Shown here in pieces: positions 11,707 through 20,382 of a stretch of 21,743 bases of DNA. Numbering within the stretch: the first letter of the stretch is position 1; each line of letters begins with the position of its first letter. The position numbers and the translations under genes were made by a program. Under the pieces are notes generated by a model that saw nothing but the letters and a program-made list of their open reading frames with translations, was not told where the DNA came from and ran no database searches. This DNA comes from a virus, in the IMG/VR virus record IMGVR_UViG_3300030107_004197, positions 1 to 21,743 of that record. One strand, written 5' to 3'.

Positions 11707-13380
11707 ATGGATAAATTAAGAGAAGCAGGAATAAAACTTAGAAGTTATAGAGTTGGCGACCATAAAACAACTTGCCCACAGTGTAGTAACACCAGAACAA
11801 ATAAAACAGACCCATGTTTATCTGTAAAAGTAGGAATAGATAGTGGTTTATGGAATTGTCATCATTGTGGGTTCAAAGGGGGTTATGGGGAAGATAAGCC
11901 TGTAAGAACGATTATCAGACCACAAAATCCTATTAGAAAAAATCCAGATGATAATATCTATGAATATTTTCAGCAAAGAGGGATAAGTAAAAAGACTGTA
12001 GATGATTTTGGTATATTTAAATCGGAATATAGTTTTGGACAAGGTAAAGAGGGTTGTATTGCTTTCCCATATTACAAAGAGGGCGAGTTGGTAAACGTCA
12101 AATATCGCACCAGAGATAAAAAGTTCAGACAAGAAAAAGATTCCGAAAGAACTCTTTATAACATGGATAGGGCGTATGAAGCATTTAAGGAATCCAAGAC
12201 AATTATTTTTGTTGAAGGTGAGATGGATGTTTTGAGTTTTTATGAAGCAGGGTTTTCTAATGTAGTATCTTTACCAGATGGTGCAACTAAAACTCCGAAA
12301 TATGACGATAACGATAAAAGGTTTCAAGCCTTGCGTTCATGCAGTTGGCTCAATGATGCTGAGAAAGTTATTTTGGCAGTTGATAATGACGAAGCAGGAG
12401 AGGGCTTAAAACTAGAATTAATACATAGGTTTGGAAAAGATAGGACTTGGTTGGTTGCACATCAGCATGGTTACAAAGACGCAAATGAATTGCTAGTTGG
12501 GATAGGTGTTAAGGCATTAGAGTTGTGGGTAGAGTTAGCAGACCCACATCCCATTGATGGGTTATATTCGGTTACGGATTATCAGAAAGAAGTTTTACAG
12601 ATATATAGAGAGGAAACCAAAAAGACATTTTCCACAGGGTTTTTAAAACTCGACTCATTATATACTGTGATGCCTTCAACTTTTACAGTTGTAACAGGAG
12701 TACCAAACCATGGTAAGTCAAACTTTTTAGACCATGTTATTGTGAATATGGCGAAAAAACATAATTGGAAATTTGCAATATTTTCTCCAGAACATTCAAC
12801 AGCAATGCACATTAGGAGACTTGCAGAGAAGGTTGTAGGTCAGCCATTCGACAGAGGTGTTACTGAAAGAATGTCGGAAGATACATTGACCCAAACACTA
12901 AAGTTTTTAAACGACCATTTTTTCTTCATTGAAAGTGACGATACAGTACCTGATATTGATTGGATATTACATAAAGTAAAAGCCGCTTGTTTGAGGCATG
13001 GGGTTCAAGGGGTAGTGATAGACCCATACAATGAAATATCCTCAAGTAGAGAAAACAATAAGCGAGAAGATGAGCATATTAGGGATTTAATTAGTAAGTG
13101 TAAGAAATTTACTAGGTCACATGAACTGGCAATGTGGATGGTTGCCCACCCTGCTAAGATGCAAAGAAATCAAGATGGAATAATACCACCGCCCACACTT
13201 TACGATATAAGTGGTGCGGCACACTGGAATAATATGTGTGACGTTGGGTTAGTAGTTCACAGGGATTTTGAAACACACCAGACTAGAGTAATTACGAGAA
13301 AGGTGAGGGAGCAGGGGTTATATGGTTCAATAGGAGAAGTGTACTTTGATTATAATCTCAGCACTCATTTATATGAGTAG
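11707..13380 (+). CDS. Bifunctional DNA primase-helicase, T7 gp4-like
   Basis: A 557-residue protein with the T7 gp4 domain order. The zinc-binding domain has C23-x2-C26 and C51-x2-C54. The TOPRIM primase core has IIFVEGEMDVLSF (catalytic Glu170), then VSLPDGA and VILAVDNDEAG (Asp226, Asp228). A RecA-like helicase begins near residue 305 with Walker A GVPNHGKS (331-338), Walker B GVVIDPYNE (Asp439) and an AMWMVAHPAK segment. All expected catalytic residues are visible, so priming and unwinding should both be active. It forms an operon with the initiator. No separate DNA polymerase is seen, so host polymerase or a gene outside the window would serve. Confidence 0.93.
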   Translation: MDKLREAGIKLRSYRVGDHKTTCPQCSNTRTNKTDPCLSVKVGIDSGLWNCHHCGFKGGYGEDKPVRTIIRPQNPIRKNPDDNIYEYFQQRGISKKTVDDFGIFKSEYSFGQGKEGCIAFPYYKEGELVNVKYRTRDKKFRQEKDSERTLYNMDRAYEAFKESKTIIFVEGEMDVLSFYEAGFSNVVSLPDGATKTPKYDDNDKRFQALRSCSWLNDAEKVILAVDNDEAGEGLKLELIHRFGKDRTWLVAHQHGYKDANELLVGIGVKALELWVELADPHPIDGLYSVTDYQKEVLQIYREETKKTFSTGFLKLDSLYTVMPSTFTVVTGVPNHGKSNFLDHVIVNMAKKHNWKFAIFSPEHSTAMHIRRLAEKVVGQPFDRGVTERMSEDTLTQTLKFLNDHFFFIESDDTVPDIDWILHKVKAACLRHGVQGVVIDPYNEISSSRENNKREDEHIRDLISKCKKFTRSHELAMWMVAHPAKMQRNQDGIIPPPTLYDISGAAHWNNMCDVGLVVHRDFETHQTRVITRKVREQGLYGSIGEVYFDYNLSTHLYE

Positions 13381-13409
13381 TTGACCATTGTACAAAAAAA
13401 TACTAAAAT
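13381..13409 (+). promoter_or_regulatory. Promoter P6 before the methyltransferase
   Basis: TTGACC (13381-13386), starting one base after the primase-helicase stop, is spaced 17 bases from TAAAAT (13404-13409). The transcript would begin near 13416 and carry a structured leader of about 125 bases before the methyltransferase ATG. It has no GATTC next to the -10. Confidence 0.65.
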
Positions 13410-13415
13410 GCACAC

Positions 13416-13540
13416 ACTTGTTTATTCTCCCTGTCAAAGGACATTGACAAGTTAATTTGTGTTGTAGGGGAGAAGGTCAAAACAGTCGCCTGTTTTATAT
13501 CTGCTCGATAGTGACCTTCCCCCTATTTTAAAGGCATGAA
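13416..13540 (+). ncRNA. Highly structured leader RNA or attenuator
   Basis: The main stem pairs AGGGG-(A)-GAAGGTCA (13466-13479) with TGACCTTCCCCCT (13512-13524), 13 pairs with one bulged A. Inside it a second hairpin AAACAG-TCGC-CTGTTT (13480-13495) forms. Upstream, TGTCAA (13432-13437) can pair with TTGACA (13444-13449), or ACTTGT with ACAAGT. ATTTTAAAGG follows, so the end of the main stem lies just before the ribosome binding site. It may control the methyltransferase, act as a weak terminator, or be processed as a small RNA. A reversed copy of the ACACAAATTA box is also here (13462-13453). Confidence 0.55.
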
Positions 13541-14785
13541 ATGGAAATTGAAAAAGTTAAGACAGATGTTTTAATTCCCTATGTTCGAAATGCAAGAACG
13601 CATAGTGACGAACAGGTGGCACAGATATGTGGTTCTATTAAGGAATTTGGATTTACAAATCCTGTATTGATTGATTCAGAAAAAGTAATCATAGCAGGTC
13701 ATGGTAGAGTTATGGCGGCTCAACGTATGGGGCTAAGTGAAGTTCCATGTATTACATTAGATTATCTAACAGAAGCACAAAAGAAAGCATACATAATAGC
13801 TGACAACCAATTAGCATTAAACGCAGGTTGGAACGAAGAACTGTTAGCACTTGAGATAGAAGAACTTAATGACTTAGATTTTAATTTAGACCTGTTGGGA
13901 TTTGATGACCCACTTAAATTTCTCCCAGATAAAGAGGGGCATACTGATGAAGATGAAGTTCCTGATGTACCAGATAATCCTGTAACTAAGGAGGGGGACT
14001 TGTGGGTATTAGGTAATCACAAAATACTGTGTGGTGACAGTACAAGTGAGAAGGTGCTTTCAATATTAATGCAAGGCAAGAAAGCAGATTTAGTATTTAC
14101 AGACCCCCCATACAATGCTGATTACAAGTCTAGAGGAGCAGATGAACTTTTAAAAAAGGGCATAAAAAATGATAATATGTCAGATGATGAGTTTCAAAAC
14201 TTTATTGAAAAGGTGTTTTGTGCAATTAAACAAAATATTTATAAAGGAAGTTCTATGTATGTCTGTTGTAATTGGAAAGATTCTTATCCAAGATTTTATT
14301 TTATTGCAAAAGAAAATGATGTAAACGTGTCGAACTGTATTGTGTGGAACAAAGAAAGTGCAGGTATGGGATGGCAAGATTACAGGTATCAGTTTGAATT
14401 TATACTTTATGGTTTTGAAAATAGTAAAACACATAACTTTTATGGTGACAGAACAAATACAGACCTTTGGTCACTGAAAAGAGAAGCAAGACAAAAATAT
14501 GTGCATCCAACGCAAAAACCTGTAGAGCTTATTGAGAAAGCAATAAAGAACTCTAGTTTACCAGAGCATACTGTTCTTGACCTGTTTTTAGGGTCAGGAA
14601 GTACACTAATTGCATCACAAAAAAATAATAGAAAGTGTTTTGGAATTGAGTTAGACCCAAAATATTGTGATGTCATAATAGAGAGATGGCAAAACTACAC
14701 ACAGGAGAAAGCAATACTAGAGTCAAATGGAAAAACCTTTGAAGAATTAAAAAATTCTGTTATGAGTGAAAAAACAACAAAGTGA
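13541..14785 (+). CDS. ParB-like nuclease domain fused to DNA adenine/cytosine-N4 methyltransferase
   Basis: A 414-residue fusion. Residues 1-100 are a ParB/Srx-type N-terminal domain (VRNARTHSDEQVAQICGSIKEFGFTNPVLID, then IAGHGRVMAAQRMG with GHGR at 53-56, and ADNQLALNAGW). From about 150 an amino-methyltransferase follows: LVFTDPPYN with DPPY at 188-191, a target-recognition part, HPTQKP, and the SAM site VLDLFLGSGSTLIA, then CFGIELDPKYCDVIIERW. The DPPY-before-FxGxG order is beta class, like CcrM. No restriction enzyme is adjacent, so it is an orphan that may protect phage DNA or alter promoters. Specificity is unknown; GANTC would be a natural test. It starts after AAAGG next to a structured leader. 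Confidence 0.92.
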   Translation: MEIEKVKTDVLIPYVRNARTHSDEQVAQICGSIKEFGFTNPVLIDSEKVIIAGHGRVMAAQRMGLSEVPCITLDYLTEAQKKAYIIADNQLALNAGWNEELLALEIEELNDLDFNLDLLGFDDPLKFLPDKEGHTDEDEVPDVPDNPVTKEGDLWVLGNHKILCGDSTSEKVLSILMQGKKADLVFTDPPYNADYKSRGADELLKKGIKNDNMSDDEFQNFIEKVFCAIKQNIYKGSSMYVCCNWKDSYPRFYFIAKENDVNVSNCIVWNKESAGMGWQDYRYQFEFILYGFENSKTHNFYGDRTNTDLWSLKREARQKYVHPTQKPVELIEKAIKNSSLPEHTVLDLFLGSGSTLIASQKNNRKCFGIELDPKYCDVIIERWQNYTQEKAILESNGKTFEELKNSVMSEKTTK

Positions 14786-14790
14786 AATAG

Positions 14791-15342
14791 ATGGCGAAAA
14801 AAGGTCAAAAATATAGAATGACAACCGAAGCTGAAAGAAGGGCTATGGCTGATTATTATATTCATGGTTTTGTAAACGAGGAAGGTGTTTTGACGCTCCC
14901 ATCAATGGAAGAAACGTCAGAAAAGTTTGAGATTAGCCGACACACCCTTTATAAAATAGCTAACAAGGGTAATTGGAAAGAAGAACAACAGAAGTATGCA
15001 TATGAATTTCAGCAGGAAATAAGTAGAAAAAAGAAGGAAAAACTATCTAAACAAGGGGTAGAGATAGACGATAGAATATTAAATGTTGCAAAGGCACTAT
15101 TAAATAAGGTCATGATTAACGTCAAAACAAAAGAAGAGATGTCAGCACATCAGATTGACAACTTAGCATCTGCATCTTTAAAAATCCAAAAGATGACTAA
15201 ACTAGCACTTGGTGAATCAACAGAGAACCTACATATTGAAACAGTTACAGACACAGACGAAGTATTCAGAGACGCTCTTGAATTTCTCGACAAAATTAAA
15301 GGAGAGCGAACCAAAGCAGAAAGCACTTCAAACCTGCATTAA
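14791..15342 (+). CDS. Terminase small subunit, putative
   Basis: A 183-residue protein directly before the large terminase. Residues 10-75 hold a helix-turn-helix: TTEAERRAMADYYIHGFV, then LPSMEETSEKFEISRHTLYKIANKGNWKEEQQKYAYEF, the DNA-binding motif common in small terminases. A helical middle suited to oligomerisation follows (SRKKKEKLSKQGVEIDDRILNVAKALLNKVM), and then an acidic, charged C-terminus. It would recognise packaging sites and regulate the motor. It starts six bases after the methyltransferase stop and overlaps the large terminase frame, so the three are co-transcribed. Confidence 0.75.
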   Translation: MAKKGQKYRMTTEAERRAMADYYIHGFVNEEGVLTLPSMEETSEKFEISRHTLYKIANKGNWKEEQQKYAYEFQQEISRKKKEKLSKQGVEIDDRILNVAKALLNKVMINVKTKEEMSAHQIDNLASASLKIQKMTKLALGESTENLHIETVTDTDEVFRDALEFLDKIKGERTKAESTSNLH

Positions 15343-16546
15343 ATGGGCGGCTCAAGGTCGAGGAAAACAATTCACTCCACAGGAGGACTTTAATATATGG
15401 CTTATACTTGCAGGGCGAGGTTGGGGTAAAACACGCACAGGGGCAGAAGATGTTATTAAATACGGATTTGAACACCCCAATAGTTTAATAGCCGTTGTAG
15501 CACCTACATTTGGTGATTTGAGAAGGGTTTGCTTTGGTGGTGTAAGTGGTTTGATGAGTATAATACCTGAAGAATGTTTTGCAGAGGGAACGTCAGAGGT
15601 GGGGTACTCAGTAAGCAGGTCGGAGATAATTCTATTTAATGGCTCAAAAATAGTAGGCTTCTCAGCTACAGAACCCAACAGATTAAGGGGGTCACAATTT
15701 CACAGAGCGTGGTGTGATGAATTAGCGGCATGGCAATACCCAGAAACCTTTGACCAGTTGATGTTTGGGTTACGTTTAGGAGAAAACCCACAATGCGTTA
15801 TAACAACTACACCCAGACCAACAAAGATAATTACAGACCTGCTTAAACGTAAAGATGTGCATATAACAACAGGTCATACGTTTGAAAACGAAGCAAATCT
15901 AGCATCATCAGCATTAGAAACCTTAAAAGAAAGGTACGCAAACACACGATTAGGCAGGCAAGAATTATATGCAGAAGTGCTTACGGACATTGAAGGGGCA
16001 TTGTGGTCTTATAAAATGATAGAGGAGCGTAGAATAAAGCGTGAAGAAATGCCTGACCTTGAAAGAATAGTGGTAGCAATAGACCCTGCTGTGACAAATA
16101 CGGAAAACTCAGATGAAACAGGCATAGTTGTATGTGGTCGAAGTGGTAATAAATACTATGTTTTGGAAGATAAATCAGGTAAATATTCTCCTGATGAGTG
16201 GGCAAGGATTGCAATAAGGTTGTTTTATGATACGAATGCTGATAGGATTGTAGCCGAAGTGAACAATGGTGGTGACTTAGTTGAAAGACTAATAAGGACT
16301 GTTGATAGCAAAGTACCCTACACACCTGTTAGGGCTAGTAGGGGCAAGATGATGAGGGCAGAACCTGTTGCGGCTCTTTATGAACAAGAAAGGGTCAGTC
16401 ATATAGGGGTTTTTAGTCAGTTGGAGGAACAGATGTGTTCGTATACTCCAGAAGCAAGAACAAGCCCTGATAGATTGGATGCCTTAGTTTGGGCATTGAC
16501 AGAATTGAGCGATACCAGAGGGTCAGCTTATTGGAGAATTAGTTAA
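15209..16546 (+). CDS. terL: Terminase large subunit, GTA-type packaging ATPase/nuclease
   Basis: This protein of up to 445 residues has the Walker A motif LILAGRGWGKTRTGAE (GRGWGKT at 69-75), Walker B ending AWCDELAAW (Asp170-Glu171), and the coupling VITTTPRPT motif. It also has an RNase H-like nuclease with IVVAIDPAVT (Asp292) and DRLDALVWAL near the end. This is the Terminase_6/GTA-type packaging enzyme. The start is uncertain: ATG at 15209 overlaps the small subunit by 134 bases. A TTG at 15278 is the only later candidate and still leaves 65 bases of overlap. The unusual length of the overlap deserves attention. The end is coupled to the portal by TAATG. Confidence 0.92.
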   Translation: MVNQQRTYILKQLQTQTKYSETLLNFSTKLKESEPKQKALQTCIKWAAQGRGKQFTPQEDFNIWLILAGRGWGKTRTGAEDVIKYGFEHPNSLIAVVAPTFGDLRRVCFGGVSGLMSIIPEECFAEGTSEVGYSVSRSEIILFNGSKIVGFSATEPNRLRGSQFHRAWCDELAAWQYPETFDQLMFGLRLGENPQCVITTTPRPTKIITDLLKRKDVHITTGHTFENEANLASSALETLKERYANTRLGRQELYAEVLTDIEGALWSYKMIEERRIKREEMPDLERIVVAIDPAVTNTENSDETGIVVCGRSGNKYYVLEDKSGKYSPDEWARIAIRLFYDTNADRIVAEVNNGGDLVERLIRTVDSKVPYTPVRASRGKMMRAEPVAALYEQERVSHIGVFSQLEEQMCSYTPEARTSPDRLDALVWALTELSDTRGSAYWRIS

Positions 16547-18684
16547 TGCCAACATTTAGAGAACGTATAACAAACCTTTTTACACGAACAATACAAACAA
16601 AACAGTATCCACAAGTAATGATGAACGTCACAGGCTCATCATATTACAGACGAGATAACTATGAGAGTTATGCTGAAGAAGGATATAGACAAAACGCAAT
16701 AGTTTATAGATGTGTCAATGAAATAGCTAATGGTGCGGCATCTATACCATTTAAAGCATTTCAAGGGGATATAGAGTTAGATGACCACCCAATATTAGGG
16801 CTATTACGCAGACCTAACCCAATGCAGGAGGGGGTAGAGTTCTTTCAAGCCCTTTATTCTTTTCTTTTACTCTCAGGCAACGCATATCCTATACGAAATG
16901 ATATCAATGGACAGCCAAGAGAGTTGTTTTTATTACGACCAGATAGAATTAGAATACAGCCGAGCAAGACATTAATTCCCAAAAGCTACGAATATATGGT
17001 GCAGGGAACAGTTGTCAGGACTTATGACCCAGACCCAATTACAGGTCAAAGCGATTTAAAACATATAAAACTATGGAATCCGTTAGATGATTACTATGGA
17101 TTAAGCCCAATTATGGCAGGGGCAGTAGATATTGACAACCACAACGCAGTCAACAAGCACAATCTTAACCTGTTAAATAATGGGGCTAGGCCATCAGGGG
17201 CGATTATATTTAAGCCTAAAGATGATAGAGGTGTAGCTATGCAATTGACGGATGGTCAAAGGCAATCACTTAATGAGGATTTACAATTACGATACTCAAG
17301 CCCACAAAACTCAGGCCGACCCATGTTGTTGGAAGGTGATTTTGATTGGCGAGAGATGGGGTTAAGCCCTAAAGATATGGATTATTTACAGAGTAAGCAT
17401 GTTGCGGCTAAAGACATTGCTCTCTGTTTCGGTGTTCCTAGTCAATTGATAGGCATTCCAGATGCCCAGACATATTCCAATGTGCAGGAAGCAAGATTGG
17501 CTCTATATGAAGAAACAATTATCCCCCTTGCAAAACGTATAGAGAGCGATATGAACGAATGGATTAGCCCATCATTTGGCGAGGACATAAATATTAAATA
17601 CGATTTTGAAGCAATCCCTGCAATGACGGAACGTAGAAAAATGATATATGAGAATGTAACACAAGCCGTTAGGGAGGGCATTATTAGTAGAAATGAGGCT
17701 AGAGAAAGATTAGGACTAGAGCCTATTAGTGGTGGTGATGATGTATTTATAGCGGCTAACCTTTTCCCATTAGGCTCAACAGAAATAGCACCTGCGGAAG
17801 GAGAGGAGGCAGAAGATGATGGCAAAGATGCGTATGATTTTGACGAATTTAAAGAAGAAATTGAAAAAGATGTTTTCTCGACAGAAGCAGAAGCAGAAGC
17901 GAGAGCAAACCAAATAGGTTGTATAGGCACACATAGTCATAACACAGAGCAAGGTATTGTATATATGCCCTGTGAAAGCCATGAAGATTATGAAAGGTTA
18001 ACAACTGGAGAAGATGAAACGTCAAAAGCAGAAGCAGACGTTGATACAACACCCACAGATGGAATGGCAGAAGAAGCCAAAAGGGGGTTACTTTGGCGAA
18101 AAGAGTTTAACAGGGGTGGAACAGCCGTAGGTGTAGCAAGAGCAAACCAATTAGTAGCAAAAGAGTCACTTTCTCCAAAAACAGTAAGAAGGATGCACAG
18201 TTTTTTCTCCAGACATGAAGTAGATAAACGAGCCGAAGGGTTTAGACAGGGCGAAAAGGGGTATCCATCAGCAGGAAGAATAGCTTGGGCTTTATGGGGT
18301 GGAGATGCAGGACAAACATGGTCAAGACGGAAAACAGCAAGACTCGACAAAGAAAGAGAAAAAAGTTTTAACGATAGCAAGGCAGAAGTATCTGAAAAGA
18401 TTAAAAAGGCTATTAAGAATAAAGTGGAAGAACACAATGAGAAACATGGAGATAAAAAAGGAAAAAAAGTAACACAAGGAATGTTAGAAGCAGTTTTTCG
18501 GAGGGGTGTAGGGGCTTATAACACTAACCCACAGAGTGTTAGACCTAGCGTTACATCTCCAGACCAGTGGGCATTAGCTAGAATAAATGCTTTTTTATAC
18601 GCAGTACGCAACGGAAGATTCCGAAGTGGTCAATTTGATAAGGATTTATTACCAGAAGGTCATCCACTTAAAAGCAAAAAGTAA
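16546..18684 (+). CDS. Portal protein with three extra C-terminal modules
   Basis: A 712-residue protein, far longer than typical HK97-family portals of about 400-430 residues. Residues 1-425 are the portal: YRCVNEIANGAASIPF, HPILGLLRRPNP, LSGNAYPIR, FGVPSQLIGIPD, and a C-terminal YENVTQAVREGIISRNEARERLGLEP. Then come an acidic linker and three modules: A (about 441-500) with CIGTHSH and YMPCESHEDYERL; B (about 503-600) with AKRGLLWRKEFNRGGTAVGVARA, RRMHSFFSRHEVDK and GRIAWALWGGDAG; C (about 640-712) with FRRGVGAYNTNP, DQWALARINAFLYAV and a basic end. As I recall these occur as separate pieces in other marine phages. It forms the portal ring for packaging. Confidence 0.9.
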   Translation: MPTFRERITNLFTRTIQTKQYPQVMMNVTGSSYYRRDNYESYAEEGYRQNAIVYRCVNEIANGAASIPFKAFQGDIELDDHPILGLLRRPNPMQEGVEFFQALYSFLLLSGNAYPIRNDINGQPRELFLLRPDRIRIQPSKTLIPKSYEYMVQGTVVRTYDPDPITGQSDLKHIKLWNPLDDYYGLSPIMAGAVDIDNHNAVNKHNLNLLNNGARPSGAIIFKPKDDRGVAMQLTDGQRQSLNEDLQLRYSSPQNSGRPMLLEGDFDWREMGLSPKDMDYLQSKHVAAKDIALCFGVPSQLIGIPDAQTYSNVQEARLALYEETIIPLAKRIESDMNEWISPSFGEDINIKYDFEAIPAMTERRKMIYENVTQAVREGIISRNEARERLGLEPISGGDDVFIAANLFPLGSTEIAPAEGEEAEDDGKDAYDFDEFKEEIEKDVFSTEAEAEARANQIGCIGTHSHNTEQGIVYMPCESHEDYERLTTGEDETSKAEADVDTTPTDGMAEEAKRGLLWRKEFNRGGTAVGVARANQLVAKESLSPKTVRRMHSFFSRHEVDKRAEGFRQGEKGYPSAGRIAWALWGGDAGQTWSRRKTARLDKEREKSFNDSKAEVSEKIKKAIKNKVEEHNEKHGDKKGKKVTQGMLEAVFRRGVGAYNTNPQSVRPSVTSPDQWALARINAFLYAVRNGRFRSGQFDKDLLPEGHPLKSKK

Positions 18685-18687
18685 CTA

Positions 18688-18879
18688 TTGAATATCTGTC
18701 CTGTGTGTAGGCACAATATGAAAGTAGTTGATAACAAGTTGAGGTGTATGTTTTGTGAGGAGTTTTATTGTTATGATATGTCAAAAGAATGGTTGGATTA
18801 TATAGCAAACAAATCACATGGCACAACTACAGTACAAACAGAACCGAATAAGAATAGCCGCAAGAAAAGAACTCCTTGA
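18688..18879 (+). CDS. Small zinc-ribbon protein
   Basis: A 63-residue protein with a zinc ribbon: CPVC at residues 4-7 and CMFC at about 20-23, followed by an aromatic stretch EEFYCYDMSKEWLDYIA and a basic tail ending SRKKRTP. The start is the TTG at 18688, three bases after the portal stop, because the next ATG would remove the first CxxC pair. The gene overlaps the MuF gene by 62 bases. Small zinc ribbons near head genes are of unknown role and could bind DNA or a head protein. Confidence 0.6.
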   Translation: MNICPVCRHNMKVVDNKLRCMFCEEFYCYDMSKEWLDYIANKSHGTTTVQTEPNKNSRKKRTP

Positions 18880-20380
18880 GCAGAATAGATTGCGTAATGG
18901 GTTTGAAAGGAAGCTAGTAAGACAGCTTCAGAGCGGATTTAAAGCCACAGGAAGGCTTGCAAGGGAAGAATACGAGCAATTGGGTAGGCTCGTTGAAACA
19001 AGCCGTCAAAGCGAAAGAAAACTGCGTGACGTATTAGAGTCGCATTATAGGGCAGTTATAGATGCCTTTGGAACTAGAGTGCTTAGAAATCGCAAGCAGG
19101 ACTCACAGTTTGAAATACTGATTAGAGAATATATGAATACTGTGGGTGGTACACGCATCACCCAGATAAACAACACAACAATGAAAGCCATAAATAAGGT
19201 TATATCAAAAGGTGCTGTCGAAGGGTTAGGGGTACAAGCCATAGGCAAAAACATCTTTGACAAGATGGATGGTTCATTTAGTAAATTACGAAGCCAAACA
19301 ATATCAAGAACGGAAACCCATAGTGCGGCTAGTTACTCAAACGATAGGGTCAACGCATCTTTAGGCATACCAAACCAGATAAAAAGGTGGGTATCGGTAG
19401 CAGATGCAAGAACTAGGTCATGGCACGTTGCCCTAAATGGAACAGAGGTGGGTAAAGATGAACCTTTCACAGTTACAGTAAAGGGTATCAGCTATAAAAT
19501 GGATTATACAGGTGACCCAAAAGGGGGAGCAGTAAACACAATAAACTGTAGATGTGTTACCCTATACCTAGACCCAGATGATGTGATAGTTGACCAACCA
19601 GAAACAATAGTAGAAAAACCTGTTAAACCTGTAGAGCCACCAAAAGCACCAAATGTTTCTATAAGTTTGTTAATAAAAACAGGGTCAGAAAAGGTAAGAG
19701 AGGAATATGATTTGGAATTTAATTCACAACTTACTGACCAACAGAAAAGGATTGTAGCAAAATATAATAAACCATCTGTAATAGTAATAAATAAAGATGG
19801 ATACTATCAATCATGGGATAAAGAAATGTCAGCAAGACCAAATCAAAAAAACGGAAAAACAAAATCGTTTGTTATATCACATGAATATGGGCATCATATT
19901 GATTATGAGACAAGTGGTAGAACTTTAGCATGGTCAGAAACAAATGAGGAGTTTCGCAATGCAATAGACAAAGATAGAAGAAATTTTAAAGGAAAAAATA
20001 TTAAGGATAAATATTATATAGATAAAAAAGAGTTTAGCGTTTTATTTGCTAAAATTGGCAAATTAGAAAAAAAAGAAATTAAAAGCAGTAGGACAGGTAA
20101 TGTGCTTTCTACATATGAAACTGTTGAGCCACTTGATGATGGTTTTGCAAACGTAAGTGACATCATAGATGCTTTAGCAAGAGGAAAGTTTCAAAGACCG
20201 TTCCAGACTTTTGGACATGGCGAGAGATATTACAAAAGATTTGGTGCTATAGAAAAAGAAATTTTCGCTAACCTGTTTTCCTTGAAGCATAACTCAAAAG
20301 CCTATGCACTAGCAAAAACCATTGTGCCAAATACTGTAAAAGAATTTGAAAAAAGATTAGACGAACTTGAGAGGAATTAG
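18818..20380 (+). CDS. MuF-type head morphogenesis protein fused to a HEXXH metallopeptidase-like domain
   Basis: A 520-residue protein of two halves. Residues 1-255 are the minor head protein of the SPP1 gp7/Mu F family: a helical N-terminus, TISRTETHSAASYSNDR (160-176), KRWVSVADARTRSWHVALNG (189-208), and a closing NTINCRCV with NCRC at 243-246. A Pro/Val/Lys-rich linker (258-279) follows. The rest contains a zincin-like motif SHEYGHHIDYE (His355-Glu356-x-x-His359) and, later, EIFANLF around Glu481, a plausible third zinc ligand. MuF proteins enter the head, and fused toxin-like domains are known in temperate phages. This may therefore be a delivered peptidase or a head maturation factor. 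The fusion is clear; the target is unknown. Confidence 0.85.
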   Translation: MAQLQYKQNRIRIAARKELLEQNRLRNGFERKLVRQLQSGFKATGRLAREEYEQLGRLVETSRQSERKLRDVLESHYRAVIDAFGTRVLRNRKQDSQFEILIREYMNTVGGTRITQINNTTMKAINKVISKGAVEGLGVQAIGKNIFDKMDGSFSKLRSQTISRTETHSAASYSNDRVNASLGIPNQIKRWVSVADARTRSWHVALNGTEVGKDEPFTVTVKGISYKMDYTGDPKGGAVNTINCRCVTLYLDPDDVIVDQPETIVEKPVKPVEPPKAPNVSISLLIKTGSEKVREEYDLEFNSQLTDQQKRIVAKYNKPSVIVINKDGYYQSWDKEMSARPNQKNGKTKSFVISHEYGHHIDYETSGRTLAWSETNEEFRNAIDKDRRNFKGKNIKDKYYIDKKEFSVLFAKIGKLEKKEIKSSRTGNVLSTYETVEPLDDGFANVSDIIDALARGKFQRPFQTFGHGERYYKRFGAIEKEIFANLFSLKHNSKAYALAKTIVPNTVKEFEKRLDELERN

Positions 20381-20382
20381 AT

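Noticed and set aside
17878-17905. Short GAAGCA tandem repeat in the portal gene
   Set aside because: Only three units that encode an Ala/Glu helix at the start of a module; too short and in frame to suggest a separate element.
17442-18437. Long open frames on the minus strand opposite the portal gene
   Set aside because: They lie fully inside a well-supported gene, are rich in Ser/Leu from reversed common codons, have no ribosome binding site and resemble no domain.
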